Shown here one piece after another: positions 7,310-14,889 of a DNA stretch of 44,550 bases. Each line of letters begins with the position of its first letter. Position 1 is the first letter of the stretch. The stretch is from assembly GCF_019219095.1 (NCBI RefSeq), contig NZ_JAHUWH010000030.1:1-44550 (forward strand), given 5' to 3'. Source of the stretch: Acidovorax sp. sic0104 (lineage in GTDB: Bacteria; Pseudomonadota; Gammaproteobacteria; Burkholderiales; Burkholderiaceae_C). Both the position numbers and the translations under genes were made by a program. The notes beneath the pieces were generated by a model that was not told the DNA's origin, searched no databases, and was given only the letters and a program-made list of their open reading frames with translations.

Positions 7310-8359
7310 TCATGTTGGCAGATGGGCGTCCAGTGCGGCAAAGAATGCGCTGTCGATGTGCAATTGCAGTGGTACCGCCAGCGCGTCCGGGTGGCGCGGC
7401 CATAGCTTGACGGCGTCTTTTTCAGTGCAAATCAGCACTTGACGGTTGTCCTGCAAGCGCTGCCAGCTATCAAAATTATAGTGATCTGGCAGTGCCTCGG
7501 TGCGGGCCAGCGTCAATCCCCGGGTTTGCAGCATGGCAAAGAAGTCAGCGGGGCGGGCGACGGCGGCCACTGCGTGCATCGGCTGGCCCTGCAGGTCCTG
7601 CAGTGGGACCCGGCTGCCATCCGCGCGCAGCGCGAAGTCGGCCAGGTGGCGTTCCATGCGAAAACTGGGTGCTGCGCTGCGCGGGGGGGCATCCCCTGCG
7701 TACAGCACCAGGTCTGTGGGCCGAGGCCACGGTTCGCGCAACGGGCCGGCGGGCAGCAAAAAGCCGTTGCCCACCCCTTGATTGTTGAAGATGCAAACCT
7801 CCACATCGCGGCGCAGTGCCAGGTGCTGCAGGCCGTCGTCGCAAACGATCATCTGGGTTTCGGGGTACGCCGCAAGCAGGGCACGTGCCGCTTCGGTGCG
7901 CTGGCGGGCGACGAAAAGGGGTGTGGTGGCACCGCCGTCGCTCAGGTTGCGCGCCATGAGTGCAGGCTCGTCACCCACCTCCGACGCCGGGCTGTCCGCA
8001 AGCACCTCGCGGCAGCCCGTTGTCTTTCGGCCATAGCCGCGCGAGATCACCCCCACGCGCAGCCCTCGCGCCTGCAGGTACCGGACCAGTTCAATCACGA
8101 CCGGCGTCTTGCCTGCGCCGCCTGCAATCACGTTGCCCACCACGATGACGGGTCGGCCAGGGTGGCTGGACGACAGGATTCCTGCACGGTATAGCCAGCG
8201 CCGAAACGCGACCAGGGCCCGGTACATGCAGGACACCGGCCAGAGCACCCACGCGGCGACGCCGCGCGACTGCCAGGCCTTGTGCAGGCTCTGCGCAGCA
8301 GTCAGTGAAGGCAAAGCCTGGGAGGAGGGGGCCGGCGGTTGCGGCCCGGAGCCGGCCAT
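7310..8359 (-). CDS. lpxK: Tetraacyldisaccharide 4'-kinase
   Basis: A 349-residue inner-membrane kinase that phosphorylates the 4' position of the lipid A disaccharide precursor. The N-terminus carries a hydrophobic stretch (AAWVLWPVSCMYRALVAFRRWLYRAG) before the P-loop PVIVVGNVIAGGAGKTPVVI. GVISRGYGRK and the catalytic-region MIVCDDGLQHLALRRDVEV are intact. The start at 8359 gives about 20 residues more than some homologs, so a later start is possible. It lies 8 bases after exbD and 84 bases before the Trm112-like gene. A short AT-rich repeat core (7466-7481) is embedded in frame and encodes part of DHYNFDSW. Confidence 0.96.
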   Translation of the reverse strand: MAGSGPQPPAPSSQALPSLTAAQSLHKAWQSRGVAAWVLWPVSCMYRALVAFRRWLYRAGILSSSHPGRPVIVVGNVIAGGAGKTPVVIELVRYLQARGLRVGVISRGYGRKTTGCREVLADSPASEVGDEPALMARNLSDGGATTPLFVARQRTEAARALLAAYPETQMIVCDDGLQHLALRRDVEVCIFNNQGVGNGFLLPAGPLREPWPRPTDLVLYAGDAPPRSAAPSFRMERHLADFALRADGSRVPLQDLQGQPMHAVAAVARPADFFAMLQTRGLTLARTEALPDHYNFDSWQRLQDNRQVLICTEKDAVKLWPRHPDALAVPLQLHIDSAFFAALDAHLPT

Positions 8360-8367
8360 GCGGTCAG

Positions 8368-8802
8368 TCAGCGGCTGGGCGCGCGTCCGGCCGCCGAGGA
8401 CTGGGTGGCAAAGGTGATCTGTGTGAGGCCCACCCGGCGGGCGGCTTCCATCACCGACACCACGGCTTGGTGGGGGGCCATCGCATCGGCGCTGATGATC
8501 ACCACGCTGCCTTGTCCGGCAGTGGCTGCGCCGCGCAGCGCCTGCGCGATGGCATCCACGCTCTTGCCTTCCACGCCGGCCTTGTTGACTGCATAGCGTC
8601 CGTCTGCCGCGACGGCGACGATGACTTCCTTGGGGTGGTCGCGCTGCTGCTCTGCGTCGGCTACGGGCAAGGTGAGCTGCAGCTCTGTGAACTTGCTGTA
8701 GGTGGTGGTCAGCATCAGGAAGATGAGGATCACCAGGAGCACATCGATGAACGGGATCAGGTTGATCTCCGGCTCTTCCTTGGCGCGGGGGCGAAAGTTC
8801 AT
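8368..8802 (-). CDS. exbD: ExbD/TolR-type biopolymer transporter
   Basis: A 144-residue inner-membrane protein with one N-terminal helix (INLIPFIDVLLVILIFLMLT), which carries the conserved Asp for proton use, and a periplasmic domain ending near TQITFATQ. With ExbB it forms the proton channel that energises TonB- or Tol-type systems. The ATG at 8802 was chosen because the family begins MNFRPR...EINLIP; the frame is open upstream without family character. It starts 19 bases after exbB. No tonB gene is present, so the partner is encoded elsewhere. Confidence 0.93.
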   Translation of the reverse strand: MNFRPRAKEEPEINLIPFIDVLLVILIFLMLTTTYSKFTELQLTLPVADAEQQRDHPKEVIVAVAADGRYAVNKAGVEGKSVDAIAQALRGAATAGQGSVVIISADAMAPHQAVVSVMEAARRVGLTQITFATQSSAAGRAPSR

Positions 8803-8821
8803 GGGCTTGCTGTGGTTCTTC

Positions 8822-9472
8822 TTACTTGACCGCTTTGCGCAGGCGCAGGATGTGGCGCACGAACTGCTCGGAGGCCAGCTCCAACGTGAGCAGGTAGGCA
8901 TCGACCCGGGCGCGGAAGTAGCGCCAGAAGATCAGCGCTGGGATGGCCACGATCAGGCCGAACGCCGTGTTGTATAGCGCAATCGAAATGCCGTGAGCCA
9001 GCTGCGCGGGGTTTCCGCCGCCCATGGCCTGGCCCACCCCCCCGCCGCCAGCTTGCGAGCCGAAGATCTCGATCATGCCGATCACCGTGCCCAGCAGGCC
9101 CAGCAACGGCGCGGCCGAGGCGATGGTGGCCAGTGCAGCAAGGTACTTTTCAAGCCGGTGCGCCACGGCACGCCCCGTGCCTTCCATGGCGGCGCGCAGA
9201 TCGGTCTCGCTGCACTGGGGGTTGCTGTTGACGGTGCGCAGGCCGCTGGCCAGAACCTCCCCCAAAGCGGAGCTCTGCGCCAGCTGGTTCACCACATCGG
9301 GCGTGGGAATGGCCTTGGACGATACCGTGATCGCTTCGTCCAGCAGTTTGGGGGGAGCGACACGGGCCGTCTTCAGGGCCAGGAAACGTTCGAAAATCAA
9401 CGCCAGTCCCAGGACGGAACACGCAATCAGGGGCCAGATCGGCCAGCCTGCGGCTTGTATGATGGACAGCAA
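8822..9472 (-). CDS. exbB: ExbB/TolQ-type proton channel protein
   Basis: A 216-residue inner-membrane protein with three helices: the N-terminal WPIWPLIACSVLGLALIFER, then APLLGLLGTVIGMIEIF, then ISIALYNTAFGLIVAIPALIF. The segment between helices two and three is Gly-rich. This is the MotA/TolQ/ExbB fold and pairs with the downstream exbD. The start codon is TTG at 9472, supported by GGAG six bases before it; no better ATG is available. It opens the run exbB-exbD-lpxK-Trm112-kdsB-adk, probably transcribed from the 363-base region before it. Confidence 0.93.
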   Translation of the reverse strand: MLSIIQAAGWPIWPLIACSVLGLALIFERFLALKTARVAPPKLLDEAITVSSKAIPTPDVVNQLAQSSALGEVLASGLRTVNSNPQCSETDLRAAMEGTGRAVAHRLEKYLAALATIASAAPLLGLLGTVIGMIEIFGSQAGGGGVGQAMGGGNPAQLAHGISIALYNTAFGLIVAIPALIFWRYFRARVDAYLLTLELASEQFVRHILRLRKAVK

Positions 9473-9835
9473 ATCTCTCTCCGCGCAGATGAAAGCAATC
9501 GGCGATTATGGCCCAGCTTGCGCGTGCATCCGGCGCGCCCTTGCGTCACAAACAGTTACCTTGCCGCCCCATAGTCCGGGCATTGCTCTCACCCACAAAA
9601 TCTGTGGATAACTTTGTGGGAAACCCGGCTTTGGCGGTCCGCAAAGTGGCGCCACACCGTGATTGCAACAGATTGATGAAAAATTGTGCAATGAAAAACG
9701 CTTATAAATCAATGACTTGCACGTGCAATCGTGCTGTGGGGGCATTTTGTGGCTACGTGTTCGCTGGTGCTGCCGCACGCGATGCGCTGTGGAGTACTCG
9801 CGCCGCCCTGACGGCGCCAAAGCGCGCAACCGCCG
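9473..9835. other. Divergent intergenic region between exbB and xseA
   Basis: These 363 bases contain the leaders of two divergent genes and are clearly AT-richer around 9590-9720. A DnaA-box-like site within a dyad lies at 9592-9620. No convincing gene was found. I could not pick out a paired -35/-10 with good spacing. Confidence 0.5.
9592..9620. promoter_or_regulatory. Inverted repeat enclosing a DnaA-box-like 9-mer
   Basis: The arms cccacaaa (9592-9599) and tttgtggg (9613-9620) are perfectly complementary. Between them, 9603-9611 reads tgtggataa, the exact complement of the DnaA box TTATCCACA. Only one perfect box was seen, so this is not an origin; it could be a regulatory DnaA site or chance. 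Confidence 0.45.
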
Positions 9836-11164
9836 ATGTTTGAGGGCCCAGGCCTCGCAGCGGCGCCGCGCGTGTGGGAAGTTGGCGCGCTATGCCGCGC
9901 CATTGCTGATGCGCTGGAGGCCCGGTTCAACCCTGTCGCGGTGCGCGGGGAGATCACGGGCTTCTCGCGCGCATCCAGCGGGCATTGCTACTTTTCGGTG
10001 AAGGACACAAACGGGCAGTTGCGCTGCGCCATGTTCCGCCGCGCCGCCAGCCTGCTTGACTTTTCGCCGCGTGATGGCGAATTGGTGGAGTTGCGGGGAC
10101 GCATCGGCGTGTATGAGGCGCGGGGCGACCTGCAGTTCATCGTGGAGAGCATGCAGCGCGCAGGGCAGGGCGCGCTGTTCGAGCAGTTCCTTCGCTTGAA
10201 GACCCAACTGGAGGCCGAGGGCCTGTTCGACGCTGCCCGCAAGCGCCCGCTGCCCCTGATGCCGCGCGGCATCGGGCTGGTCACGTCGCTGGGCGCAGCG
10301 GCGCTGCACGACGTGGTCACCGCACTGCGCCGCCGCGTGCCGCACATCCCGGTGGTGCTGGTCCCGGCCCAGGTGCAGGGCGGTGCAGCGCCTGCATCGC
10401 TGGTGGCGGCGCTATCAAAACTGTATCGGCTCGCGCAGGCGAGGCAAGCGCCAGGGGCCGATCACGGCACCACGCCGCCCATCGACACCATCTTGCTGGT
10501 GCGCGGTGGGGGCTCCATGGAAGACCTGTGGTCGTTCAACGACGAGCAACTGGCGCGCACCATCGTCCAGAGCCCGGTGCCGCTCGTCTGCGGCGTGGGC
10601 CACGAAACCGACTTCACTATCGCCGACTTCTGCGCGGACCTGCGCGCGCCGACACCCACGGCGGCCGCCGAACTCGTGTCCCAGCCGCGCGCCGTGTGGC
10701 TGGGGACACTGGACCTGATGGCCGAGCGCCTGGAAGACAGCCTGCAGCGCCAACTGGACAGCCGGCACCAGCGGCTGGACCAGGCCGCGGGCCGCCTGGG
10801 GCGCCCTTCAGGCCTCGTCGCACGCCAGCAACTGCAACTGGCGCGGCTATCGCAGCACATGCGCCACGGAATGATCCTGAAATTGCAGCGGCTGGCGCAG
10901 ACCCAGCAGGCGCTACAGGCCGATCTGCCGGTCAAGATACAGCGCCGCATGGGCCAGCAGGCAGAGCGGCTGGACCGCGCAGCCCTGCGGCTGCAATTGC
11001 TCGACCCGCGGCTGGTGCTGCAGCGCGGCTACGCATTGCTGACGGACGCCCAGGGCCACGCTGTGACCAGCGTGCGGCAGGCCCAGCCCGGCGATGCGTT
11101 GCGCGCCACGCTGGCCGATGGAGCGGTGGATGTGACCGTGGCCGCCCAGCCCCGCCTGCTGTAG
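9836..11164 (+). CDS. xseA: Exodeoxyribonuclease VII large subunit
   Basis: A 442-residue subunit of the single-strand-specific exonuclease VII. The N-terminal OB-fold spans about residues 10-110 (RVWEVGALCRAIADALEARF, GEITGFSRASSGHCYFSVKD). The catalytic domain has IGLVTSLGAAALHDVVTALRRR, DTILLVRGGGSMEDLWSFNDE and CGVGHETDFTIADF. A long coiled-coil arm follows, and the C-terminus ends RGYALLTDAQG...DALRATLADGAVDVTV. The length is typical. The small subunit xseB is not adjacent. A short AT-rich repeat core occurs in frame at 10411-10426 (ALSKLY). The exact start is uncertain by a few residues. Confidence 0.95.
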   Translation: MFEGPGLAAAPRVWEVGALCRAIADALEARFNPVAVRGEITGFSRASSGHCYFSVKDTNGQLRCAMFRRAASLLDFSPRDGELVELRGRIGVYEARGDLQFIVESMQRAGQGALFEQFLRLKTQLEAEGLFDAARKRPLPLMPRGIGLVTSLGAAALHDVVTALRRRVPHIPVVLVPAQVQGGAAPASLVAALSKLYRLAQARQAPGADHGTTPPIDTILLVRGGGSMEDLWSFNDEQLARTIVQSPVPLVCGVGHETDFTIADFCADLRAPTPTAAAELVSQPRAVWLGTLDLMAERLEDSLQRQLDSRHQRLDQAAGRLGRPSGLVARQQLQLARLSQHMRHGMILKLQRLAQTQQALQADLPVKIQRRMGQQAERLDRAALRLQLLDPRLVLQRGYALLTDAQGHAVTSVRQAQPGDALRATLADGAVDVTVAAQPRLL

Positions 11165-11410
11165 TCCCGTGGGTGGGTGCCCGGCCCGCGGCACAGGGCG
11201 CCGTGATGGCGCAGTGAGGGGGGAAGGTTCGGTCGCCGCTGTAGGACGTGCGCGCCATCTGAAGCTTTTTGGGGGCGGGGCCGGGCAGGAGCCTGCACAG
11301 GTCATCCGATGTTCCTACAATGCCCCTTTCGCGCTGTGTCCGACTGCATTGCCGAGGTGAGCGCTGCAGGTGGCATGCATCCCAGAATTTCAAACCACGA
11401 GGAAAACACC

Positions 11411-11992
11411 ATGGAACATACCCTTCCCCCGCTGCCCTATGCCATCGACGCCCTGGCGCCGCACTACAGCCAGGAAACGCTGGAATTCCACCACGGCAAG
11501 CACCACAACGCCTATGTGGTGAACCTCAACAACCTGCAAAAGGGCACCGAATTCGAAAACCTGACGCTGGAAGAGATCGTCAAGAAGTCCAGCGGCGGCA
11601 TCTACAACAACGCTGCGCAGATCTGGAACCACACATTCTTCTGGAACTGCATGGCGCCCCAGGGTGGCGGCGAGCCATCCGGCGCGCTGGCGGCAGCCAT
11701 CAACGCCAAGTGGGGCAGCTACGCCGCGTTCAAGGAAGCGTTCGTCAAGAGCGCCGTGGGCAACTTCGGCTCGGGCTGGACCTGGCTGGTGAAGAAGGCT
11801 GACGGCAGCGTGGACATCGTCAACACGGGAGCCGCCGGCACGCCCCTGACCACCGCCGACAAGGCGCTGCTGACGGTGGACGTGTGGGAACACGCGTACT
11901 ACATCGACTACCGCAACCTTCGCCCCAAGTTCGTCGAGACCTTCCTCGACAAGCTGGTCAACTGGAAGTTTGCTGAAGCCAACTTCGCCTGA
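11411..11992 (+). CDS. sodB: Superoxide dismutase [Fe]
   Basis: A 193-residue cytoplasmic iron superoxide dismutase. The metal ligands are His27 (in LEFHHGKHHNAYV), a His in IWNHTFFWNC, and the Asp and His of DVWEHAYYIDY. GGIYNNAAQIWNHTFFW and the GGG that follows favour Fe over Mn, though this is inferred. The ATG at 11411 is preceded by GAGG at suitable distance; an upstream in-frame start lacks family sequence. A strong terminator follows 52 bases after the stop, so the gene is probably monocistronic. Confidence 0.97.
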   Translation: MEHTLPPLPYAIDALAPHYSQETLEFHHGKHHNAYVVNLNNLQKGTEFENLTLEEIVKKSSGGIYNNAAQIWNHTFFWNCMAPQGGGEPSGALAAAINAKWGSYAAFKEAFVKSAVGNFGSGWTWLVKKADGSVDIVNTGAAGTPLTTADKALLTVDVWEHAYYIDYRNLRPKFVETFLDKLVNWKFAEANFA

Positions 11993-12043
11993 TTATCGGC
12001 AGTCAGCCCACTTCGCCGCATCACGCTGCGGGGGGGGGCAGAG

Positions 12044-12072
12044 AAAAGCGGCTTCAAGGCCGCTTTTTTTTT
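12044..12072 (+). terminator. Rho-independent terminator after sodB
   Basis: Stem aaagcggc (12045-12052) pairs with gccgcttt (12059-12066) around a six-base loop, followed by a run of nine T in total. This is a textbook terminator for sodB. Confidence 0.9.
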
Positions 12073-12083
12073 GGCTGCGCCCG

Positions 12084-12575
12084 TCACTGCCGGCGAAACG
12101 GGGCCCCGGCAAGCTTGGCGCCGGCTTTGAGGCCCTTCTGGGCGAACCAGCCCTGGTTCATCTCCAGCACATAGCGCACGGGCTTGGCCGAGCAGTGCGA
12201 ATCCAGTGTCTGGGGCTTCATGTCCGCCAGGTTCACCACGGTGCCGTCATCGGCCACGAAGGCCGCCGTCAGCGGCAGCAACGTGTTTTTCATCCAGAAA
12301 CACTGCTGTGCAGGCTGCTCGAACACAAACAGCATGCCTTCGTGCTGCGGCATCTCCTTGCGGTGCATGAGCCCGATCTGGCGCTGCTCCGGCGTGGCCG
12401 CCACCTGGGCGTCGATGCGGTGCATCCCGGCCGTCAGCTCCACGCGTTGCAGGTTGAGCTGTGGGCCTTCCTGTGCGGCGGCGGTGTTGCCCAGCAGGCC
12501 CAGGGCCAGAAACAGGGTGGCAGCCAGGGCGGGGCGCGCAGTGAACGACGCGTGTGCGAGGGTGAGAGTCTTCAT
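12084..12575 (-). CDS. DUF192 family exported protein
   Basis: A 163-residue protein. The signal peptide is about residues 1-28 (ARPALAATLFLALGLLGNTAAAQ), which suggests a periplasmic location. The mature part is a DUF192 domain with TPEQRQIGLMHRKEMPQHEGMLFVFEQ, CFWMKNTLLPLTAAFVADDG and the C-terminal VRYVLEMNQGWFAQKGLKAG. The family is widespread and of unknown function. The ATG at 12575 has no strong Shine-Dalgarno sequence but gives the expected signal peptide. It is convergent with sodB, the two separated by the sodB terminator. Confidence 0.9.
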   Translation of the reverse strand: MKTLTLAHASFTARPALAATLFLALGLLGNTAAAQEGPQLNLQRVELTAGMHRIDAQVAATPEQRQIGLMHRKEMPQHEGMLFVFEQPAQQCFWMKNTLLPLTAAFVADDGTVVNLADMKPQTLDSHCSAKPVRYVLEMNQGWFAQKGLKAGAKLAGAPFRRQ

Positions 12576-12780
12576 GGGCAATGCTTTCGGTGCAACTGGA
12601 CGGCGATGGAAAAGAGTATGGGGCAGGGATTGAAGGCGATGCGCGGCGCGGGGCTTGGCGATGCCGGCAGCGGCCAGTCTGGGTATGGAGGCGATGGCAC
12701 CGCAAAAAATTCCAACGGCTGGCAGAGTCGGTCCATGAACACTCGGGGGCGCAGCGGCCGCAGCGTGAGGGCTCCCCAAC

Positions 12781-12803
12781 GAAAACGCCCGCGAATGCGG
12801 GCG
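12781..12803 (-). terminator. Terminator after the Lys/Ala-rich exported protein
   Basis: Stem cgcccgc / gcgggcg with a four-base loop. On the minus strand it is followed by TTTTCGTTGG. It lies 46 bases downstream of the stop of the 69-residue gene. Confidence 0.75.
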
Positions 12804-12849
12804 GTTACCGGGCTTTTCGCCAGGGCCTGAGAGGCCCTGCGCGTCCAGG

Positions 12850-13059
12850 TCAGGCAGCCTTGTGGGCAGTTTTCTTCTTGGCGACCTTCTTGCCGGTCTT
12901 CTTCTTGGCAGTATGGGTCGCCTTGGCCTTGGCTACTGGTGCGGGTGCGGCTGCGGCGGGTGCAGCGGCGGGTGTGGGGGCAGGGGCCGTTGCGGGTGCC
13001 TGTGCAAAAGCACCTGCAGCGAACAGACCAGCCACCAGGACAGCGAGGAGTTTTTTCAT
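12850..13059 (-). CDS. Small Ala/Pro/Lys-rich exported protein
   Basis: A 69-residue protein. Residues 1-19 (MKKLLAVLVAGLFAAGAFA) form a clear signal peptide. Next comes an Ala/Pro segment (QAPATAPAPTPAAAPAAAAP), then a strongly basic tail of Lys, Ala and Thr (AKKKTGKKVAKKKTAHKAA). The mature part has no fold signature and should be disordered and highly cationic. Similar short Lys/Ala-rich proteins are common in Burkholderiales; their role is unclear, with acid-shock-like or envelope-binding peptides as possibilities. GGAAA lies upstream of the ATG and a terminator follows, which supports a real single gene. Confidence 0.75.
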   Translation of the reverse strand: MKKLLAVLVAGLFAAGAFAQAPATAPAPTPAAAPAAAAPAPVAKAKATHTAKKKTGKKVAKKKTAHKAA

Positions 13060-13261
13060 ATATGCCGTTTCCAGTGTTGCATTGAGGTTCTAGGGGCCCT
13101 GCGCGAACCGCAAGGCTCCACTCGCAACGATAGCAGCGGCGGCCGCGTTGACAGGGTCTTTTGCGATTTTTTTTGTCATTAGAATTGTTTGGTTCTTTCG
13201 ACAATCCGCACTGCACCGCCTGCTGATCCATGTCAGCTTTCCCACAGGAGACACCCCGTCC

Positions 13262-14524
13262 ATGACCAGCTACCAGCACATCCAGGTGCCCGCCGAAGGG
13301 CAGAAAATCACTGTCAACGCCGACATGTCGCTCAATGTGCCCGACCAGCCCATCATCCCGTTCATCGAAGGCGACGGCACGGGTCTGGATATCACGCCCG
13401 TAATGATCAAGGTGGTGGACGCTGCTGTGGCCAAGACGTATGGCGGAAAGCGCAAGATCCAGTGGATGGAGGTGTACGCGGGCGAGAAGGCCACCAAGGT
13501 CTATGGCCCCGACGTGTGGTTGCCCGACGAGACGCTGCAGGTGCTGCGCGAGTACGTGGTCTCCATCAAGGGCCCGCTGACCACGCCCGTGGGCGGTGGC
13601 ATCCGCTCGCTGAACGTGGCGCTGCGCCAGGAGCTCGACCTGTACGTGTGTCTGCGCCCGGTGCAGTATTTCAAGGGCGTGCCTTCTCCGCTGAAGGAGC
13701 CCGAGAAGACCAACATGGTGATCTTCCGCGAGAACTCGGAAGACATCTATGCCGGCATCGAGTTCGAAGCCGAATCCGACAAGGCCAAGAAGCTCATCAA
13801 GTTTTTGAGCGACGAGCTGGGTGTCAAGAAGATCCGCTTCCCCAATACGTCCGGCCTGGGCGTGAAGCCCGTCTCGCGCGAGGGCACCGAGCGTCTGGTG
13901 CGCAAGGCCATCCAGTACGCCATCGACAACGACAAGCCCAGTGTGACCATCGTCCACAAGGGCAACATCATGAAGTACACCGAAGGCAGTTTCCGCGACT
14001 GGGCGTATGCCCTGGCGCAAAAGGAGTTTGGAGCCGAACTGATCGATGGCGGCCCCTGGTGCAGACTCAAGAGCCCCAAGTCGGGCAAGGAAATCACCAT
14101 CAAGGACAGCATCGCCGATGCATTCCTGCAGCAGATCCTGCTTCGCCCGGCCGAATACTCGGTAGTGGCCACGCTCAATCTCAATGGCGACTACATCTCC
14201 GACGCGCTGGCAGCCCAGGTGGGCGGTATCGGCATCGCTCCTGGCGCCAACATGTCCGACTCTGTGGCGTGCTTCGAGGCCACGCACGGCACGGCGCCCA
14301 AGTACGCCGGCAAGGACTATGTGAACCCCGGCTCGGAGATTCTCTCGGCCGAGATGATGCTGCGCCACATGGGTTGGGTGGAAGCCGCCAACCTGATCCT
14401 GAGCTCTCTCGAAAGATCCATCGGATCCAAGAAGGTCACGTACGACTTTGCACGGCTGATGGAGGGCGCCACGCAAGTGAGCTGCTCGGGCTTCGGGCAG
14501 GTCATGATCGATCACATGCAGTAG
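13262..14524 (+). CDS. icd: Isocitrate dehydrogenase [NADP]
   Basis: A 420-residue dimeric NADP-type isocitrate dehydrogenase of the E. coli class, giving 2-oxoglutarate in the TCA cycle. IIPFIEGDGTGLDITPVMI is the family start. The substrate segment GGIRSLNVALRQELDLYVCLRPVQ carries the Ser and Arg residues that bind isocitrate. The metal-binding Asp region is GDYISDALAAQVGGIGIAPGAN. The ATG at 13262 follows CAGGAGACACCCCGTC, with AGGAG a little far away. TTGACA at 13148-13153 could be a -35, but I saw no good -10. A terminator follows the gene. Confidence 0.97.
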   Translation: MTSYQHIQVPAEGQKITVNADMSLNVPDQPIIPFIEGDGTGLDITPVMIKVVDAAVAKTYGGKRKIQWMEVYAGEKATKVYGPDVWLPDETLQVLREYVVSIKGPLTTPVGGGIRSLNVALRQELDLYVCLRPVQYFKGVPSPLKEPEKTNMVIFRENSEDIYAGIEFEAESDKAKKLIKFLSDELGVKKIRFPNTSGLGVKPVSREGTERLVRKAIQYAIDNDKPSVTIVHKGNIMKYTEGSFRDWAYALAQKEFGAELIDGGPWCRLKSPKSGKEITIKDSIADAFLQQILLRPAEYSVVATLNLNGDYISDALAAQVGGIGIAPGANMSDSVACFEATHGTAPKYAGKDYVNPGSEILSAEMMLRHMGWVEAANLILSSLERSIGSKKVTYDFARLMEGATQVSCSGFGQVMIDHMQ

Positions 14525-14578
14525 CGGTGGCGGCGCCCGGCGTCGCACACCAGAGCAATGCAGCGCCGATTTGGCGCC

Positions 14579-14617
14579 AAAGGCCCTTGCTTCCGCTGGC
14601 GGAGCCGGGGCTTTTTT
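14579..14617 (+). terminator. Terminator after icd
   Basis: A two-part stem (aggccc...ggggct outside, cttccg...cggag inside) is followed by six T at 14612-14617. It is 55 bases after the icd stop. Confidence 0.75.
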
Positions 14618-14889
14618 GCGCCTGCGCGATCCACAGCGGCGCCTGCGGCGTGCAGTGGCCGGGCTTGGCCATTTGTTCGTTGGCATTTTGTGCTCATGCT
14701 CTTAAGATATTTTTGACCTGTCGCCGCGGCGTGGGCGCGGGCTGCGCCAGCGCCGGGCAAGCGGCGGACAGGCCCATACAAAAAACGCCATCACCGGGTG
14801 CCCTGCCTGCCACATAGGCGTCTTGACCGCACATTGCGTCCAGATGTCATGGCAGGCGCCCACTGACGGCTCCATTGCCGGAGGGCTCG
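14618..14889. other. Leader of the signalling operon
   Basis: Together with the icd terminator this makes up the 365-base gap before the kinase gene. It contains the candidate promoter at 14680-14708 and nothing else I recognise. Confidence 0.45.
14680..14708 (+). promoter_or_regulatory. Candidate sigma70 promoter of the kinase operon
   Basis: TTGGCA (14680-14685) and TAAGAT (14703-14708) are separated by 17 bases, matching five and four positions of the -35 and -10 consensus. They lie in the most AT-rich part of the gap, about 180 bases before the kinase start. Confidence 0.45.

Noticed and set aside
9592..9620. Replication origin
   Set aside because: There is a single perfect DnaA-box match, no cluster, and neither dnaA nor dnaN nearby.
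12029..12039. Run of nine G before the sodB terminator as a phase-variable tract
   Set aside because: It lies outside coding sequence and away from promoter elements, so a change in its length would have no obvious effect.
12572..14686. A 704-residue open frame antisense to icd
   Set aside because: It runs across three separate transcripts and has no protein character.
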